Shown piece after piece: positions 34,437-43,298 of a stretch of DNA of 64,000 nucleotides; position 1 is the first letter of the stretch; the number at the start of each line of letters is the position of its first letter. Below the pieces are notes generated by a model that did no database searches, was not told where the DNA came from, and was given only the letters and a program-made list of their open reading frames with translations. Source of the stretch: Opitutaceae bacterium. GTDB lineage: Bacteria > Verrucomicrobiota > Verrucomicrobiia > Opitutales > Opitutaceae. The stretch lies in assembly GCA_016795545.1 (NCBI GenBank), contig JAEUGX010000045.1, forward strand, positions 1 through 64,000, written 5' to 3'. The translations under genes were made by a program, and so were the position numbers.

Positions 34437-35173
34437 ACAACGTCGAGGCGAAATTCATCCTGCAAGCCTACCGCCCCAACGGCGCGGACGCCGGCGATGC
34501 GACGTTCGGTCCGGCGCTGGAGCAGGTCCGGGCGGACCCGGCCCTGCGCGAGTGGTTGGCCCACGAACAGGCATTCGACGCCGTGCTCAGCGCCAAACTG
34601 GCCACCGTGCCGGTCCCGGCCGGTTTGCGCGAGGCCATCCTCGCGGGCGCCCGAGTCACCACGCCCGCCCGTCCCGCGACCGGTTGGTGGAACCAGCCGG
34701 CGTGGCTTGCGGCCGCGGCGTGCCTTGCCGTCCTGCTGGCGGCCGGGCTGGCGTTCTGGCCGCGCCGGGCCGCGGCCATGGAGACGCTGGCCGCGCAGGT
34801 GGCGGCCGACGCGGCCCACGAGGCGGGACACGGCGGGCACGGGCCGGGGCAGAACTCCCTGCGCGCGATGTTGAGCGATCCTTCCGCCCGCCTCGGCGGC
34901 GGCCTGCCGGTGGACTTTGCCGCGCTGCGGGACGGGGGCTGCCGGACCCTGCGGCTGGCCGGCCGCGACGTGCTCGAGGTCTGCTTTGAGCGCAACGGCG
35001 TCTGGTATCACTGCTATATCGCGCGCCGGGCCGACTTCCCGCAGTTGGCGGTCTCCGCACGGCCGGGCTTTGCCGAGCGCGCCGGTATGAGCGTCGCCTC
35101 CTGGGCCGACGAACGCCACATCTACTTCATCGCCGGCACGGCCGGCCGGGCGGCGATCGAGCGGCTGCTTTAG
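34433..35173 (+). CDS. Putative anti-sigma factor, single-pass membrane protein
   Basis: A 246-residue protein. The first ~80 residues are a helical cytosolic part ('AKFILQAYRPNGADAGD', 'ALREWLAHEQAFDAVL'), followed by one membrane helix near 'AWLAAAACLAVLLAAGLAFW' and a periplasmic domain with a His/Gly-rich stretch ('HEAGHGGHGPGQN'). The periplasmic end contains 'GCRTLRLAGRDVLEVCFERN' and 'VWYHCYIARR', giving Cys and His residues that could sense metal or redox state. I see no classical zinc-binding anti-sigma motif. The four-base ATGA overlap with the sigma gene is the main support for the role. Confidence 0.7.
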   Translation: MNNVEAKFILQAYRPNGADAGDATFGPALEQVRADPALREWLAHEQAFDAVLSAKLATVPVPAGLREAILAGARVTTPARPATGWWNQPAWLAAAACLAVLLAAGLAFWPRRAAAMETLAAQVAADAAHEAGHGGHGPGQNSLRAMLSDPSARLGGGLPVDFAALRDGGCRTLRLAGRDVLEVCFERNGVWYHCYIARRADFPQLAVSARPGFAERAGMSVASWADERHIYFIAGTAGRAAIERLL

Positions 35174-35216
35174 AAAACGGCCGCGCACAATCCGTGGTTG
35201 ACGGACGGGGTGATTC

Positions 35217-35278
35217 CCCGAGCCTTCGGTTCGGGCGCCGGTGCGCCGCAGGCCCGCACGGACGAGCCCGTCCCGTGC
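35217..35278 (+). promoter_or_regulatory. Three consecutive hairpins in the antiporter leader
   Basis: Hairpin 1 is CCCGAGCC/GGTTCGGG (35217-35235), hairpin 2 GGCGC/GCGCC (35234-35247), and hairpin 3 GCACGGACG/CGTCCCGTGC with one bulge (35256-35278). All lie in the 196-base gap upstream of the Ca2+/H+ antiporter. A structured 5' leader is plausible; I could not match it to a known riboswitch by eye. Confidence 0.4.
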
Positions 35279-35369
35279 AAGCAGGGTCCGCGGCGGTCAG
35301 CCCCTTCGCTATTCCCACGGTTTCCGCCCGGCTGCGAGTCACCGGACGAGCCGCAACCAAAACCAAGCC

Positions 35370-36509
35370 ATGCGCGAGATGCCCAGCCCCCCTCCGCCGT
35401 CAACGCCTCCCGCCCCCACCGCCCGGCCGGGCGCATCGCGGGTGCCTGCGTGGACCTGGCTGGTGCCCCTGCTGGCGCTGGGAATGCTGGGCATCGCGTT
35501 GTCCGGCGTCGCGGTGCCGGGGCTGGTGCTGCTCTGCGGGTGCGCCCTGGCCGGGGCGGTCTTCGCGGCCGTGCATCATGCGGAGGTCGTCGCGCACCGG
35601 GTGGGGGAGCCGTTCGGCACGCTCGTCCTCGCGCTGGCGGTGACGGCGATCGAGTCGTCGCTGATCCTCTCGATGATGGTCGCGGGGGGCGAGGGCATGG
35701 CGGTGCTGGCCCGCGATGCGTTGTATGCGGCGGTGATGATCATCTGCACCGGGGTCCTGGGCCTCTGCCTGCTCGCCGGCGGCCTGGCCCACCGCGAGCA
35801 GACCTTCCGGGTCGAGGGCGCCGGCGCGGGGCTGGCCGCCCTGATCGTGATGGCCTCGCTGACACTGGTCGTGCCGGCCTTCACGACGGCCACTGAGGGC
35901 GGGACGTACAGCCCGTCGCAGCTGGTGTTCGTGGCCGTGAGCTCCGCGCTCCTGTGGGCGATCTTCGTGTTCGTGCAGACGATGCGGCATCGCGACTACT
36001 TCATCCCCGCCGAGAATTCCTCCGACCCGGAGGCGCACGCGGAGCCGCCGACGCTGGCGCGCACGTGGGGGAGCTTGGCTCTGCTCCTGCTGTCGCTCGG
36101 GGGCGTGGTGGGGCTGGCGAAGATGCTCTCCCCCGCGATCGAGCGCGCCGTGGCGGCGGCCGACGCACCCCGCGCGGTGGTCGGCATCATCATCGCGGCC
36201 CTGGTGCTCCTGCCGGAGACCTTCGCCGCCGTGCGGGCGGCGCGGGCCAATCGCCTCCAGACGAGCATGAACCTGGCGATCGGCTCGGCCCTGGCCACCA
36301 TCGGGCTCACGGTCCCGCTGGTCGTGATGGCGTCGATGGTCTTCGACCTGCCGCTGGTGCTGGGGCTGGCGCCGAAGGAGATGGCGCTGCTGGCGGTGAC
36401 CCTCCTCGTGAGCGCCGTCACGCTCGGGACCGGACGCACCTACCTGATGCAGGGTGCCGTGCACGTGGTGTTGTTCGCCGCCTACCTTTTCCTGGCCCTG
36501 GTGCCCTAG
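35370..36509 (+). CDS. ChaA-like Ca2+:H+ antiporter (CaCA family)
   Basis: A 379-residue inner-membrane protein with about 11 helices. The two inverted alpha-repeat motifs typical of ChaA-type cation/proton exchangers are present: 'GEPFGTLVLALAVTAIESSL' and 'LPETFAAVRAARANRLQTSM' followed by 'NLAIGSALATIGLTVP'. It exports Ca2+ (or Na+/K+) in exchange for protons. The N-terminal Pro-rich segment (about 1-25) is extra-membrane. The ATG at 35370 has no Shine-Dalgarno sequence. Upstream lies a hairpin-rich gap. Confidence 0.9.
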   Translation: MREMPSPPPPSTPPAPTARPGASRVPAWTWLVPLLALGMLGIALSGVAVPGLVLLCGCALAGAVFAAVHHAEVVAHRVGEPFGTLVLALAVTAIESSLILSMMVAGGEGMAVLARDALYAAVMIICTGVLGLCLLAGGLAHREQTFRVEGAGAGLAALIVMASLTLVVPAFTTATEGGTYSPSQLVFVAVSSALLWAIFVFVQTMRHRDYFIPAENSSDPEAHAEPPTLARTWGSLALLLLSLGGVVGLAKMLSPAIERAVAAADAPRAVVGIIIAALVLLPETFAAVRAARANRLQTSMNLAIGSALATIGLTVPLVVMASMVFDLPLVLGLAPKEMALLAVTLLVSAVTLGTGRTYLMQGAVHVVLFAAYLFLALVP

Positions 36510-36564
36510 CCGCGCCGGCGGAGAATTTCCGTGCCATGCGGGATCGCCCCCGTAGCATCGCGGC

Positions 36565-39276
36565 GTGAAGAACGCGCCCCCGCCGTCGCCCGTCCCCGTC
36601 GAGAGCCGCGCCGCCACCGCCGAGCACGCCCGGCTCGCGGAGGACGCCCGACGCGAAAAGAACTGGAAGCGCTGGGGGCCCTACCTCGCCGAACGCCAGT
36701 GGGGCACCGTGCGCGAGGATTACTCGGCCGACGGCGAGGCCTGGCAGTACTTCCCCTTCGAGCAGGCGCGCAGCCGGGCCTATCGCTGGGGCGAGGACGG
36801 CCTGCTCGGCATCACGGACCGGGAATGCCGGCTGTGCTTCGCGCTCGCGCTCTGGAACGGCCGCGACCCGATCCTCAAGGAAAGGCTCTTCGGGCTCAGC
36901 GGCCCCGAGGGCAACCACGGCGAGGACGTGAAGGAGGCGTATTTCTACACGGCCAGCACCCCGACGCACAGCCATATGCGGGCGGTCTACCACTACCCGC
37001 AGGCGGCATTCCCGTACGCGCGCCTGCGCGAGGAGAACGCCCGGCGGGGCAAGGCGGATCCCGAATTCGAGCTGGAGGACACGGGGGTGTTCGCGGACGG
37101 GCGTTATTTCGAGGTGGCGGTCGAGTACGCCAAGGCCGGACCCGACGAGCTGCTGATCGAGATCCGCGCGACGAACTGCGGCCCGGAGCCCGCGGTGCTG
37201 CACCTGCTGCCGACGCTCTGGTTCCGCAACACCTGGTCTTGGGGCTGCCGGCACGAGGGGTGTGAGGTGAAGCCCCGGATGCATCCCGGCGCGCCGGGGC
37301 AGGTGCTGATGCACCATGCGACCCTGGGCCGCTGGGTGTGGGAGATCGAGCCGGTCGACGGCCGGCCCGCCGCCCTGCTGTTCACTGACAACGAGACCAA
37401 CGCGCAGCGCCTGTTCCAGTCCGAGAATCCCGGCCCCTACGTGAAGGACGCCTTCGACGATTATGTCGTCCACGGCCGGAACGAAGCGGTGAATCCCCGC
37501 CGCGTCGGCACGAAGGTGGCCGCGCACCGCAGCGAGACGATCGCGGCCGGGGCAACGGTCGCCCTGCGGCTGCGGCTCCATGCCGAGCAGGATGCCGCGC
37601 GGAGCCGAGCGCCGGGCGGAGGTGCTTTCGGGGCCGGGTTCGACGAGGTCCTGGCCCGGCGGCGCGCGGAGGCAGAGGAATTCTACGCGCACGTGCTGCC
37701 GGCAGCGATCCCGGCGGAGGAGCGTCACGTCGCCCGCCAGGCGTTTGCGGGGCTGCTGTGGTCGAAGCAATTCTACCACCTGATCGTCGAGGACTGGCTC
37801 GAGGGTGATCCCGCGCAGCCGCCTCCGCCCGCCGCGCGCCGGCGGGGCCGCAACAGCGACTGGCCGCACCTCTACAATCGCGACATCATCTCGATGCCCG
37901 ACAAGTGGGAATACCCGTGGTTCGCGGCTTGGGACGTCGCTTTCCACATGATCCCCTTTGCGCGGATCGACCCCCAGTTCGCCAAGGACCAGCTGAACCT
38001 GTTCCTGCGCGAATGGTACATGCACCCCAACGGTCAGATTCCCGCCTACGAGTGGAATTTTTCGGATGTGAACCCGCCGGTGCATGCCTGGGCGTGCTGG
38101 CGGGTTTACAAGCTGACCGGCCCGCGCGGGGCCCGGGATCGGCTGTTCCTGGCCCGGGTTTTCCAGAAATTGCTGGTCAATTTTACCTGGTGGGTGAATC
38201 GCAAGGACCCCGGTGGACGGCACCTTTTCTCCGGGGGCTTCCTCGGACTCGACAATATCGGCGTTTTTGATCGCTCCAAGCCGCTGCCCACGGGGGGGCA
38301 TCTGGAGCAGGCCGATGGCACCGCGTGGATGGCCTTTTACTGCAGCACCATGCTGGCGATCGCGCTCGAGCTGGCGGAGGAGGATCCGACCTACGAGGAC
38401 ATCGCCTCCAAGTTCTTCGAGCATTTCGTGTCCATCGCCGATGCCATGAACCACCTCGGCGGCACCGGATTGTGGCATGAGGGGGACGGATTCTACTACG
38501 ATCAGCTGCTGCTGGACGGTAAGGCGTTTCCCCTGCGGCTACGCTCGATGGTGGGGATCATCCCGTTGTTTGCGGTCGAATTCATCGAGGAGGCCCGACT
38601 CGACCGGCTGCCGGGATTTGCCAAGCGCACCCGCTGGTTTTTGGAGAACCGTCGGGACCTCTCCTCCCACATTTCCTACATGACCCAGGGCAAGGCCGCG
38701 GTCGGCCGAAGGCTTCTCGCCATCCCCTCGCGGCGGCGACTCGAACGCGTCCTGGCCTATGTCTTTGATGAAAAGGAATTCCTGTCGCCCTACGGGGTGA
38801 GATCGCTCTCCCGAATCTATCAGGATAACCCGTTCGTGATGCAGGCGGGGGGAAGGGAATACCGGGTCAACTATGTCCCAGGCGAATCCGACTCCGGTCT
38901 TTTTGGCGGCAATTCCAATTGGCGTGGTCCCGTTTGGTTTCCCACCAACTTCCTGCTGATCGAGGCCCTCGAGCGCTACCATCACTTTTACGGCGATTCG
39001 TTTACGATCGAGTTTCCGACGGGCAGTGGAAATCGGATGACGCTGCAGCAGGCTGCCCGCGAACTGGCCCGCCGAATGATCCGGCTGTTCGTTCCGGAAA
39101 AGACGGGAGGTCGGCCCTGTCATGGCAATCAAGTTGCGTTTTCAGAGGACCCTCGGAGGCGTGATCAGGTGCTCTTCCATGAGTACTTCCATGGCGAAAC
39201 CGGTCGTGGATTAGGAGCAAGTCACCAAACGGGGTGGACTGCGTTGGTGGCTAGGTTGATCGAGGATTTTTCGTAA
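36565..39276 (+). CDS. GH63/MGH1-like glycoside hydrolase
   Basis: A 903-residue protein with no signal peptide, so probably cytosolic. An N-terminal beta-sandwich region (about 1-350) precedes an (alpha/alpha)6-barrel of the GH63/mannosylglycerate-hydrolase type. Barrel motifs include 'EYPWFAAWDVAFHMIPFARI', 'GQIPAYEWNFSDVNPPVHAW', 'GTAWMAFYCSTM' and 'FGGNSNWRGPVWFPTNFLL'. Candidate acidic residues sit in 'YEWNFSD' and 'AWD'. The likely role is exo-acting cleavage of alpha-glucosides or alpha-mannosides such as glucosylglycerate. It starts with GTG. From about 38100 onward third positions become less G+C-rich than in the 5' two-thirds. Confidence 0.85.
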   Translation: MKNAPPPSPVPVESRAATAEHARLAEDARREKNWKRWGPYLAERQWGTVREDYSADGEAWQYFPFEQARSRAYRWGEDGLLGITDRECRLCFALALWNGRDPILKERLFGLSGPEGNHGEDVKEAYFYTASTPTHSHMRAVYHYPQAAFPYARLREENARRGKADPEFELEDTGVFADGRYFEVAVEYAKAGPDELLIEIRATNCGPEPAVLHLLPTLWFRNTWSWGCRHEGCEVKPRMHPGAPGQVLMHHATLGRWVWEIEPVDGRPAALLFTDNETNAQRLFQSENPGPYVKDAFDDYVVHGRNEAVNPRRVGTKVAAHRSETIAAGATVALRLRLHAEQDAARSRAPGGGAFGAGFDEVLARRRAEAEEFYAHVLPAAIPAEERHVARQAFAGLLWSKQFYHLIVEDWLEGDPAQPPPPAARRRGRNSDWPHLYNRDIISMPDKWEYPWFAAWDVAFHMIPFARIDPQFAKDQLNLFLREWYMHPNGQIPAYEWNFSDVNPPVHAWACWRVYKLTGPRGARDRLFLARVFQKLLVNFTWWVNRKDPGGRHLFSGGFLGLDNIGVFDRSKPLPTGGHLEQADGTAWMAFYCSTMLAIALELAEEDPTYEDIASKFFEHFVSIADAMNHLGGTGLWHEGDGFYYDQLLLDGKAFPLRLRSMVGIIPLFAVEFIEEARLDRLPGFAKRTRWFLENRRDLSSHISYMTQGKAAVGRRLLAIPSRRRLERVLAYVFDEKEFLSPYGVRSLSRIYQDNPFVMQAGGREYRVNYVPGESDSGLFGGNSNWRGPVWFPTNFLLIEALERYHHFYGDSFTIEFPTGSGNRMTLQQAARELARRMIRLFVPEKTGGRPCHGNQVAFSEDPRRRDQVLFHEYFHGETGRGLGASHQTGWTALVARLIEDFS

Positions 39277-39400
39277 AAAACGATCGGAGAAGGCCAATTT
39301 TTTTTGGGCAAAAACGGCGCGTAAAAACAGTGTTTTTTACGATTTTTCCGAGTGAAACGGTAAAAGCCGTGACACCCCGGCGCGCGTAAATTTTTTGGGA
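39270..39400. other. A+T-rich intergenic patch with GTAAAAA repeats
   Basis: Unlike the rest of the window this stretch is rich in A/T runs. CGTAAAAAACG occurs at 39272-39282 and an inverted repeat GTAAAAACA-G-TGTTTTTTAC at 39321-39340. GCGCGTAAA occurs at 39318-39326 and again near 39382-39390. It may include the glycosidase terminator and a curved-DNA promoter for the next gene. Confidence 0.5.
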
Positions 39401-39455
39401 GTAATTCCTCCTTGTCCGGGTCTTAGATATGCCCTTTTTCCGGCCCACTTTGGCT

Positions 39456-40013
39456 ATGAATAGAAAGCTCACATCGTTAATGCTCATGGTTGGCGTTTTG
39501 GTTTTTACAATTAAAACCGCTGCGTCTGACCGTTGGGAAACCTTGCGCGCGATCAATTGGGTCGAAAACCCGACGAATCACTCCCAGGCCGGCCGTTTCG
39601 GGGAATTGGGGCCCTACCAGTTCCGCTCTTCCACCTGGAAGATGCATACCTCCCGGCCCTTCAGCCAGGCAGTCCAGCGGGCTGCTGCTGACGAGGTGGC
39701 GGTGAAGCACTATGAGTGGATTCGCAAAAATCTGGCAAATGCCGGCATTGATCCCAGTCCCTTCAACATTGCCCTGGCCTGGAATTGCGGGGTTAACGCC
39801 GTCATGGCAGGTCGGGCTCCCAATGTGAGTTACGACTATGCCGAGCGGGTCAGCAATATCGTGGAGCGGTTGAAGGAGCGGGCTCCGGTGGTTTCGGAAG
39901 AGCCGGCCAAGCCGGTGGTGCCCAGCCAGCCGGAACGCTGGGATATCTACGGTGACGAGCTCTACTTCCGCGTGCTGAGGGATCCGCCGCGGTTTGTCAT
40001 TGCGACTGGCTGA
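39456..40013 (+). CDS. Exported lysozyme/transglycosylase-like small protein
   Basis: A 185-residue protein with a signal peptide. The mature part opens 'WETLRAINWVENPTNHSQAG' then 'RFGELGPYQFRSSTWKMHT', resembling the Glu plus G-x-x-G-x-x-Q active-site pattern of lysozyme-like transglycosylases. 'IALAWNCGVNAVMAG' is a typical later helix of that fold. An acidic/Pro linker and a C-terminal segment 'WDIYGDELYFRVLRDPPRFV' follow. I use the ATG at 39456 because the signal peptide starts there; an in-frame ATG at 39429 also exists. Function in cell-wall cleavage is likely but unproven. Confidence 0.65.
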   Translation: MNRKLTSLMLMVGVLVFTIKTAASDRWETLRAINWVENPTNHSQAGRFGELGPYQFRSSTWKMHTSRPFSQAVQRAAADEVAVKHYEWIRKNLANAGIDPSPFNIALAWNCGVNAVMAGRAPNVSYDYAERVSNIVERLKERAPVVSEEPAKPVVPSQPERWDIYGDELYFRVLRDPPRFVIATG

Positions 40014-40052
40014 GCCGGTGGGCGAGCGCCTGTCTTGACTGGCCTTTAGCTT

Positions 40053-40087
40053 CCGCCCCGGCTTCTGACGCCGGGGCGGCTTTATTT
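40053..40087 (+). terminator. Intrinsic terminator after the lysozyme-like gene
   Basis: A perfect 10-bp stem CCGCCCCGGC/GCCGGGGCGG with loop TTCTGAC is followed by CTTTATTT. It lies between two convergent genes. Confidence 0.88.
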
Positions 40088-40125
40088 CTGGCCGGGCAAG
40101 GGGGACGATGCCGGCCGGCGCGGTC

Positions 40126-41151
40126 TTACTCGAGGAAAGTGGTTTGTTTCGGGCCTTTGCCGGCGCGGCGGGCGGCTTCCTCTTCCGGCGAAGCATTCAG
40201 GTGACGGGGCGGGCGCGTCATCCGGGAAGCCACGGCCGCCTCACGGTCAGCCACGATGCGGTCGCAAAGCTTCTCGATATGCAGGTGCAGCCAATGCGTG
40301 GTGGCGCTGGCTTCCGTGTAGTCGGCCGGACCGTAATGGTCGATGCGGCCGGTCTGGCGCAGCCGGTCATTCTGCTCGAACTCGGCCTTCACGGCCGGGT
40401 TGTAGACCGCGTAAGTCTTGCCGCCGCCTTTCTTGACCACGGAGAAGCTCGGCACGTCGCTCGGGCCGTCGGCGATGTAGATCATGTTCTGGATCGGGAT
40501 CCGGCGATCCTCGGGGGTCACCTTCGCGTTGACGTCGATCGCCGGGTTGCGGTTGGTGCCCTTGTTGATCTCGAAGATCGCCCGGGTCTTGGTCGTGTTG
40601 TCGATCATCACGCCGATCTGCGCGATCTCAGCCGCGGCCTCGAGGGGAAGCTCCTTCTGCCGGAGGAAGCCGGGCTGGAGCGGATTCTCGATGAACTCGC
40701 AACCCCAGACCCCGTCGAGGTAGGGGGCGACGGCGCTGCCGCGGATCATCTCGGCCAGGCCGGTGCTGACCACGTAATGCTCGAGTTGGAGCTCGTGCTT
40801 CACGTATTCGGGCTTGGCCTTGACCCAGGAACGCGCGGTCTCGAAGAAGCGGGGCAGGCCGGGGTAAAAGCGGATCTCGGCGCCGCATTCGCGCAGGATC
40901 TTGTTGCTCAATCCTCCCATCTGCCCGGATAGCACGTAGGTCAGCAGGTGGTTGAGGTAGCTGATCTCGGGGGAAATGTGATAGCCGCGGCGCCGGTAGT
41001 TCTCGGCCAGGGCGTTGGTCTCGGCCCAGAACGTCGCCTCGTCCACGCCGTAGCGGCGGAAAAGCGGCGCCTGCATGTAAGCCGGGATCAAAGTCTTGTC
41101 AAAGTCCCAGACGCAGGCGATGATGTTCTGAGTGAAGAGCGTTGAGGCCAT
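40126..41151 (-). CDS. HAD-superfamily hydrolase
   Basis: A 341-residue haloacid-dehalogenase-fold protein. The nucleophile motif is 'CVWDFDKTLIPAYMQ' (first Asp of DFDKT), the Ser/Thr motif is 'HYVVSTGLAEMIRGS', and the acidic motif is 'MIYIADGPSDVPSFSVVKKG'. It has a large helical cap between motifs I and II. It is probably a phosphatase; HAD substrate cannot be read from motifs. The Arg/Lys-rich C-terminus ('SRMTRPPRHLN') is an extra tail. It is divergent from prfA across 107 bases. Confidence 0.85.
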   Translation of the reverse strand: MASTLFTQNIIACVWDFDKTLIPAYMQAPLFRRYGVDEATFWAETNALAENYRRRGYHISPEISYLNHLLTYVLSGQMGGLSNKILRECGAEIRFYPGLPRFFETARSWVKAKPEYVKHELQLEHYVVSTGLAEMIRGSAVAPYLDGVWGCEFIENPLQPGFLRQKELPLEAAAEIAQIGVMIDNTTKTRAIFEINKGTNRNPAIDVNAKVTPEDRRIPIQNMIYIADGPSDVPSFSVVKKGGGKTYAVYNPAVKAEFEQNDRLRQTGRIDHYGPADYTEASATTHWLHLHIEKLCDRIVADREAAVASRMTRPPRHLNASPEEEAARRAGKGPKQTTFLE

Positions 41152-41258
41152 CGCGATTGTTTTCTACTAGGCGGCGTAACTAGCCGCCGGTCTTGGCCTT
41201 TGATAAAGCCGCGCGTCGCGGCTGAAGCAATTCGCAATTTCCCGCTCCCGTTTCCTGC

Positions 41259-42380
41259 ATGGACAGCCTACCCGACATCGCCCCCTTTCAGCGCCGTCTC
41301 GACGAGCTCGCGGCGCAGATGGCGGAGCCTTCCTTCTACGCCAACCCGCGGAAAGCCGCCGACGTCACCCGCGAGCAGCAGGGGCTGCGGGAGCTGGTGG
41401 AAAACCATGCCCGCCATTCCCGGCTGGAGCGGGAACTCGCCGAGCACGCGGCGCTGATGAAGGACAACGCCGCCGACCCGGAATTGCGCGAGCTGGCCCA
41501 GCTGGAGCTGCCCGAACTGCAGCAGCAGCTGGCCGCGCTCCGGCAGGCGATCCTGCTGGCGATGATCCCGCCGGAGCCTTCGGATTCGCGCAACACGGTG
41601 CTCGAGATCCGCGCCGGCACCGGGGGCGACGAGGCCGGCTTGTTCGCGGCGGACCTCTACCGGATGTACGTGAAGTACGCGGAGGCCCGGGGCTGGAAGA
41701 TCCAGCCCATGAGCTCCAGCGTGTCGGACCGCGGCGGATTCAAGGAAGTCATCTTCCTCATCACCGGCAGCCAGGTCTACCGGCAGCTGAAGTTCGAGAG
41801 CGGCGTCCACCGGGTGCAGCGCATCCCGGTCACGGAGGCGAACGGCCGGATCCACACCTCCACGGTCACCGTCGCGGTGCTGCCCGAGGCCGAGGAGGTC
41901 GACGTCTCCATCGATCCGCAGGACCTGGAGATCACGGTGCAGCGCGCCAGCGGACCGGGGGGGCAGGGGGTCAACACCACCGACTCGGCGGTGCGGATCG
42001 TGCACAAGCCGAGCGGCCTGACGGTCTACTGCGCGGACGACCGTTCCCAGCAGAAGAACAAGGCGCGGGCGATGGCGGTGCTGCGCTCGCGGCTGCTGAA
42101 GCAGAAGGAGGACGACGAGCGCGCGCGCTACGCCGCCCAGCGCCGCAGCCAGATCGGCACCGGCGACCGCAGCGAGCGCATCCGCACCTACAATTTTCCC
42201 CAGAACCGCATGACCGACCACCGCATCGGGCTCACGCTGTACAGCCTGCCGGCGATCCTGGAGGGGAACATCGGACCCGTGATCGAGGCGCTGCAGCGGG
42301 CCGAGTTCGAGGAGAAGCTGGCGGAGCTGACCGGCGGCCCGCGACCGGAGCGGCGGCTCGAGCCCGCGGACGCCGACTGA
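41259..42380 (+). CDS. prfA: Peptide chain release factor 1
   Basis: A 373-residue release factor recognising UAA and UAG. The catalytic GGQ loop is in 'RASGPGGQGVNTTDSAVRIV'. The stop-codon-reading PxT tripeptide lies in 'HRVQRIPVTEANGRIHTS' (PVT here, PAT in E. coli), which separates RF1 from RF2. It is followed by prmC after 2 bases; PrmC methylates the Gln of the GGQ loop, so the pair works together. Confidence 0.96.
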   Translation: MDSLPDIAPFQRRLDELAAQMAEPSFYANPRKAADVTREQQGLRELVENHARHSRLERELAEHAALMKDNAADPELRELAQLELPELQQQLAALRQAILLAMIPPEPSDSRNTVLEIRAGTGGDEAGLFAADLYRMYVKYAEARGWKIQPMSSSVSDRGGFKEVIFLITGSQVYRQLKFESGVHRVQRIPVTEANGRIHTSTVTVAVLPEAEEVDVSIDPQDLEITVQRASGPGGQGVNTTDSAVRIVHKPSGLTVYCADDRSQQKNKARAMAVLRSRLLKQKEDDERARYAAQRRSQIGTGDRSERIRTYNFPQNRMTDHRIGLTLYSLPAILEGNIGPVIEALQRAEFEEKLAELTGGPRPERRLEPADAD

Positions 42381-42382
42381 CC

Positions 42383-43228
42383 ATGCTCACCGTGCTCGAG
42401 ATCATCAAGCGGACGACCGACTTCCTCGACAAGCGCGGCGTCGAGAGCGCGCGGCTGAACGCGGAGCTGATGATCGGTCACACGCTCGGGTTGAAGCGGA
42501 TGCAGCTCTACCTGCAGTTCGAGCGGCCGCTCACGGAGGCGGAGCTGGAGCGGATCCGGCCGCTGGTGAAACGGCGGGGCAACCGCGAGCCGCTGCAATA
42601 CATCCTGGGGGAGACGGAATTCGCCGGCCTGAAGCTGAAGGTCGACCGGCGCGCGCTGATCCCGCGGCCCGAGACGGAGTATCTGGTCGAGCTGCTGCAA
42701 CGGCGGCGGCCCGGCCCGGTGGCGCGGCTGCTCGACCTGGGGACCGGCACCGGGGCCATCGCCTTCGCCCTGGCGAAGGCGCATCCGGACGCCGCGGTCC
42801 TGGCCGTCGACCGCAGCAGCGCCGCCTTGGCGCTGGCGCGGGAGAACGCCGCGGCGCTGGGCCTGGCCGAGCGCGTGGTCCTGCGGGAATCCGACTGGTT
42901 CTCCGCCCTGGCGGCCGGCGAGAGGTTCGACCTGATCGTCGCCAATCCGCCCTACCTCTCCGCCGAGGAAACCCGGGCCGCGGAGCCCGAGGTCCGCGAG
43001 CACGAACCGCTCGAGGCGCTGTCCCCCGGCCCCGACGGAGCGGCGGCGCTGGCGCGCATCATCCGCGAGGCGCCGGGCTTTCTGGCGCCGGACGGATTGC
43101 TCGCGTGCGAGACCGGGATCGCCCAGCACCAGTCCCTGCGCCCGCTCGCCGAGGCCGCCGGGTTTCGGCTCATCGACTCGGTCCAGGACCTGACGGGCCG
43201 CGAGCGTTACCTTTTCCTGGAGCGCTGA
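42383..43228 (+). CDS. prmC: Release-factor glutamine N5-methyltransferase
   Basis: A 281-residue SAM-dependent methyltransferase. The N-terminal helical domain ('LTVLEIIKRTTDFLDKRGVE') recognises the release factor. The SAM-binding motif is 'RLLDLGTGTGAIAFALAKAH', and the Gln-binding NPPY motif is in 'LIVANPPYLSAEE'. 'LIPRPETEYLVELL' is a PrmC hallmark. It is co-transcribed with prfA. Confidence 0.96.
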   Translation: MLTVLEIIKRTTDFLDKRGVESARLNAELMIGHTLGLKRMQLYLQFERPLTEAELERIRPLVKRRGNREPLQYILGETEFAGLKLKVDRRALIPRPETEYLVELLQRRRPGPVARLLDLGTGTGAIAFALAKAHPDAAVLAVDRSSAALALARENAAALGLAERVVLRESDWFSALAAGERFDLIVANPPYLSAEETRAAEPEVREHEPLEALSPGPDGAAALARIIREAPGFLAPDGLLACETGIAQHQSLRPLAEAAGFRLIDSVQDLTGRERYLFLER

Positions 43229-43298
43229 TTCGGGATCGGTCGGGACCCGGCGAGGGGAGAGGGGAGGGCCGAGCCGCCGCGGGGTCGCGCGGCGGGTT

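Noticed and set aside
35180..35365. Possible cobalamin riboswitch on the minus strand (GGGAA...CTGACCGCCGCGG resemblance)
   Set aside because: Only a loose match to one conserved block. The rest of the B12-box architecture is absent, and no minus-strand gene lies downstream.
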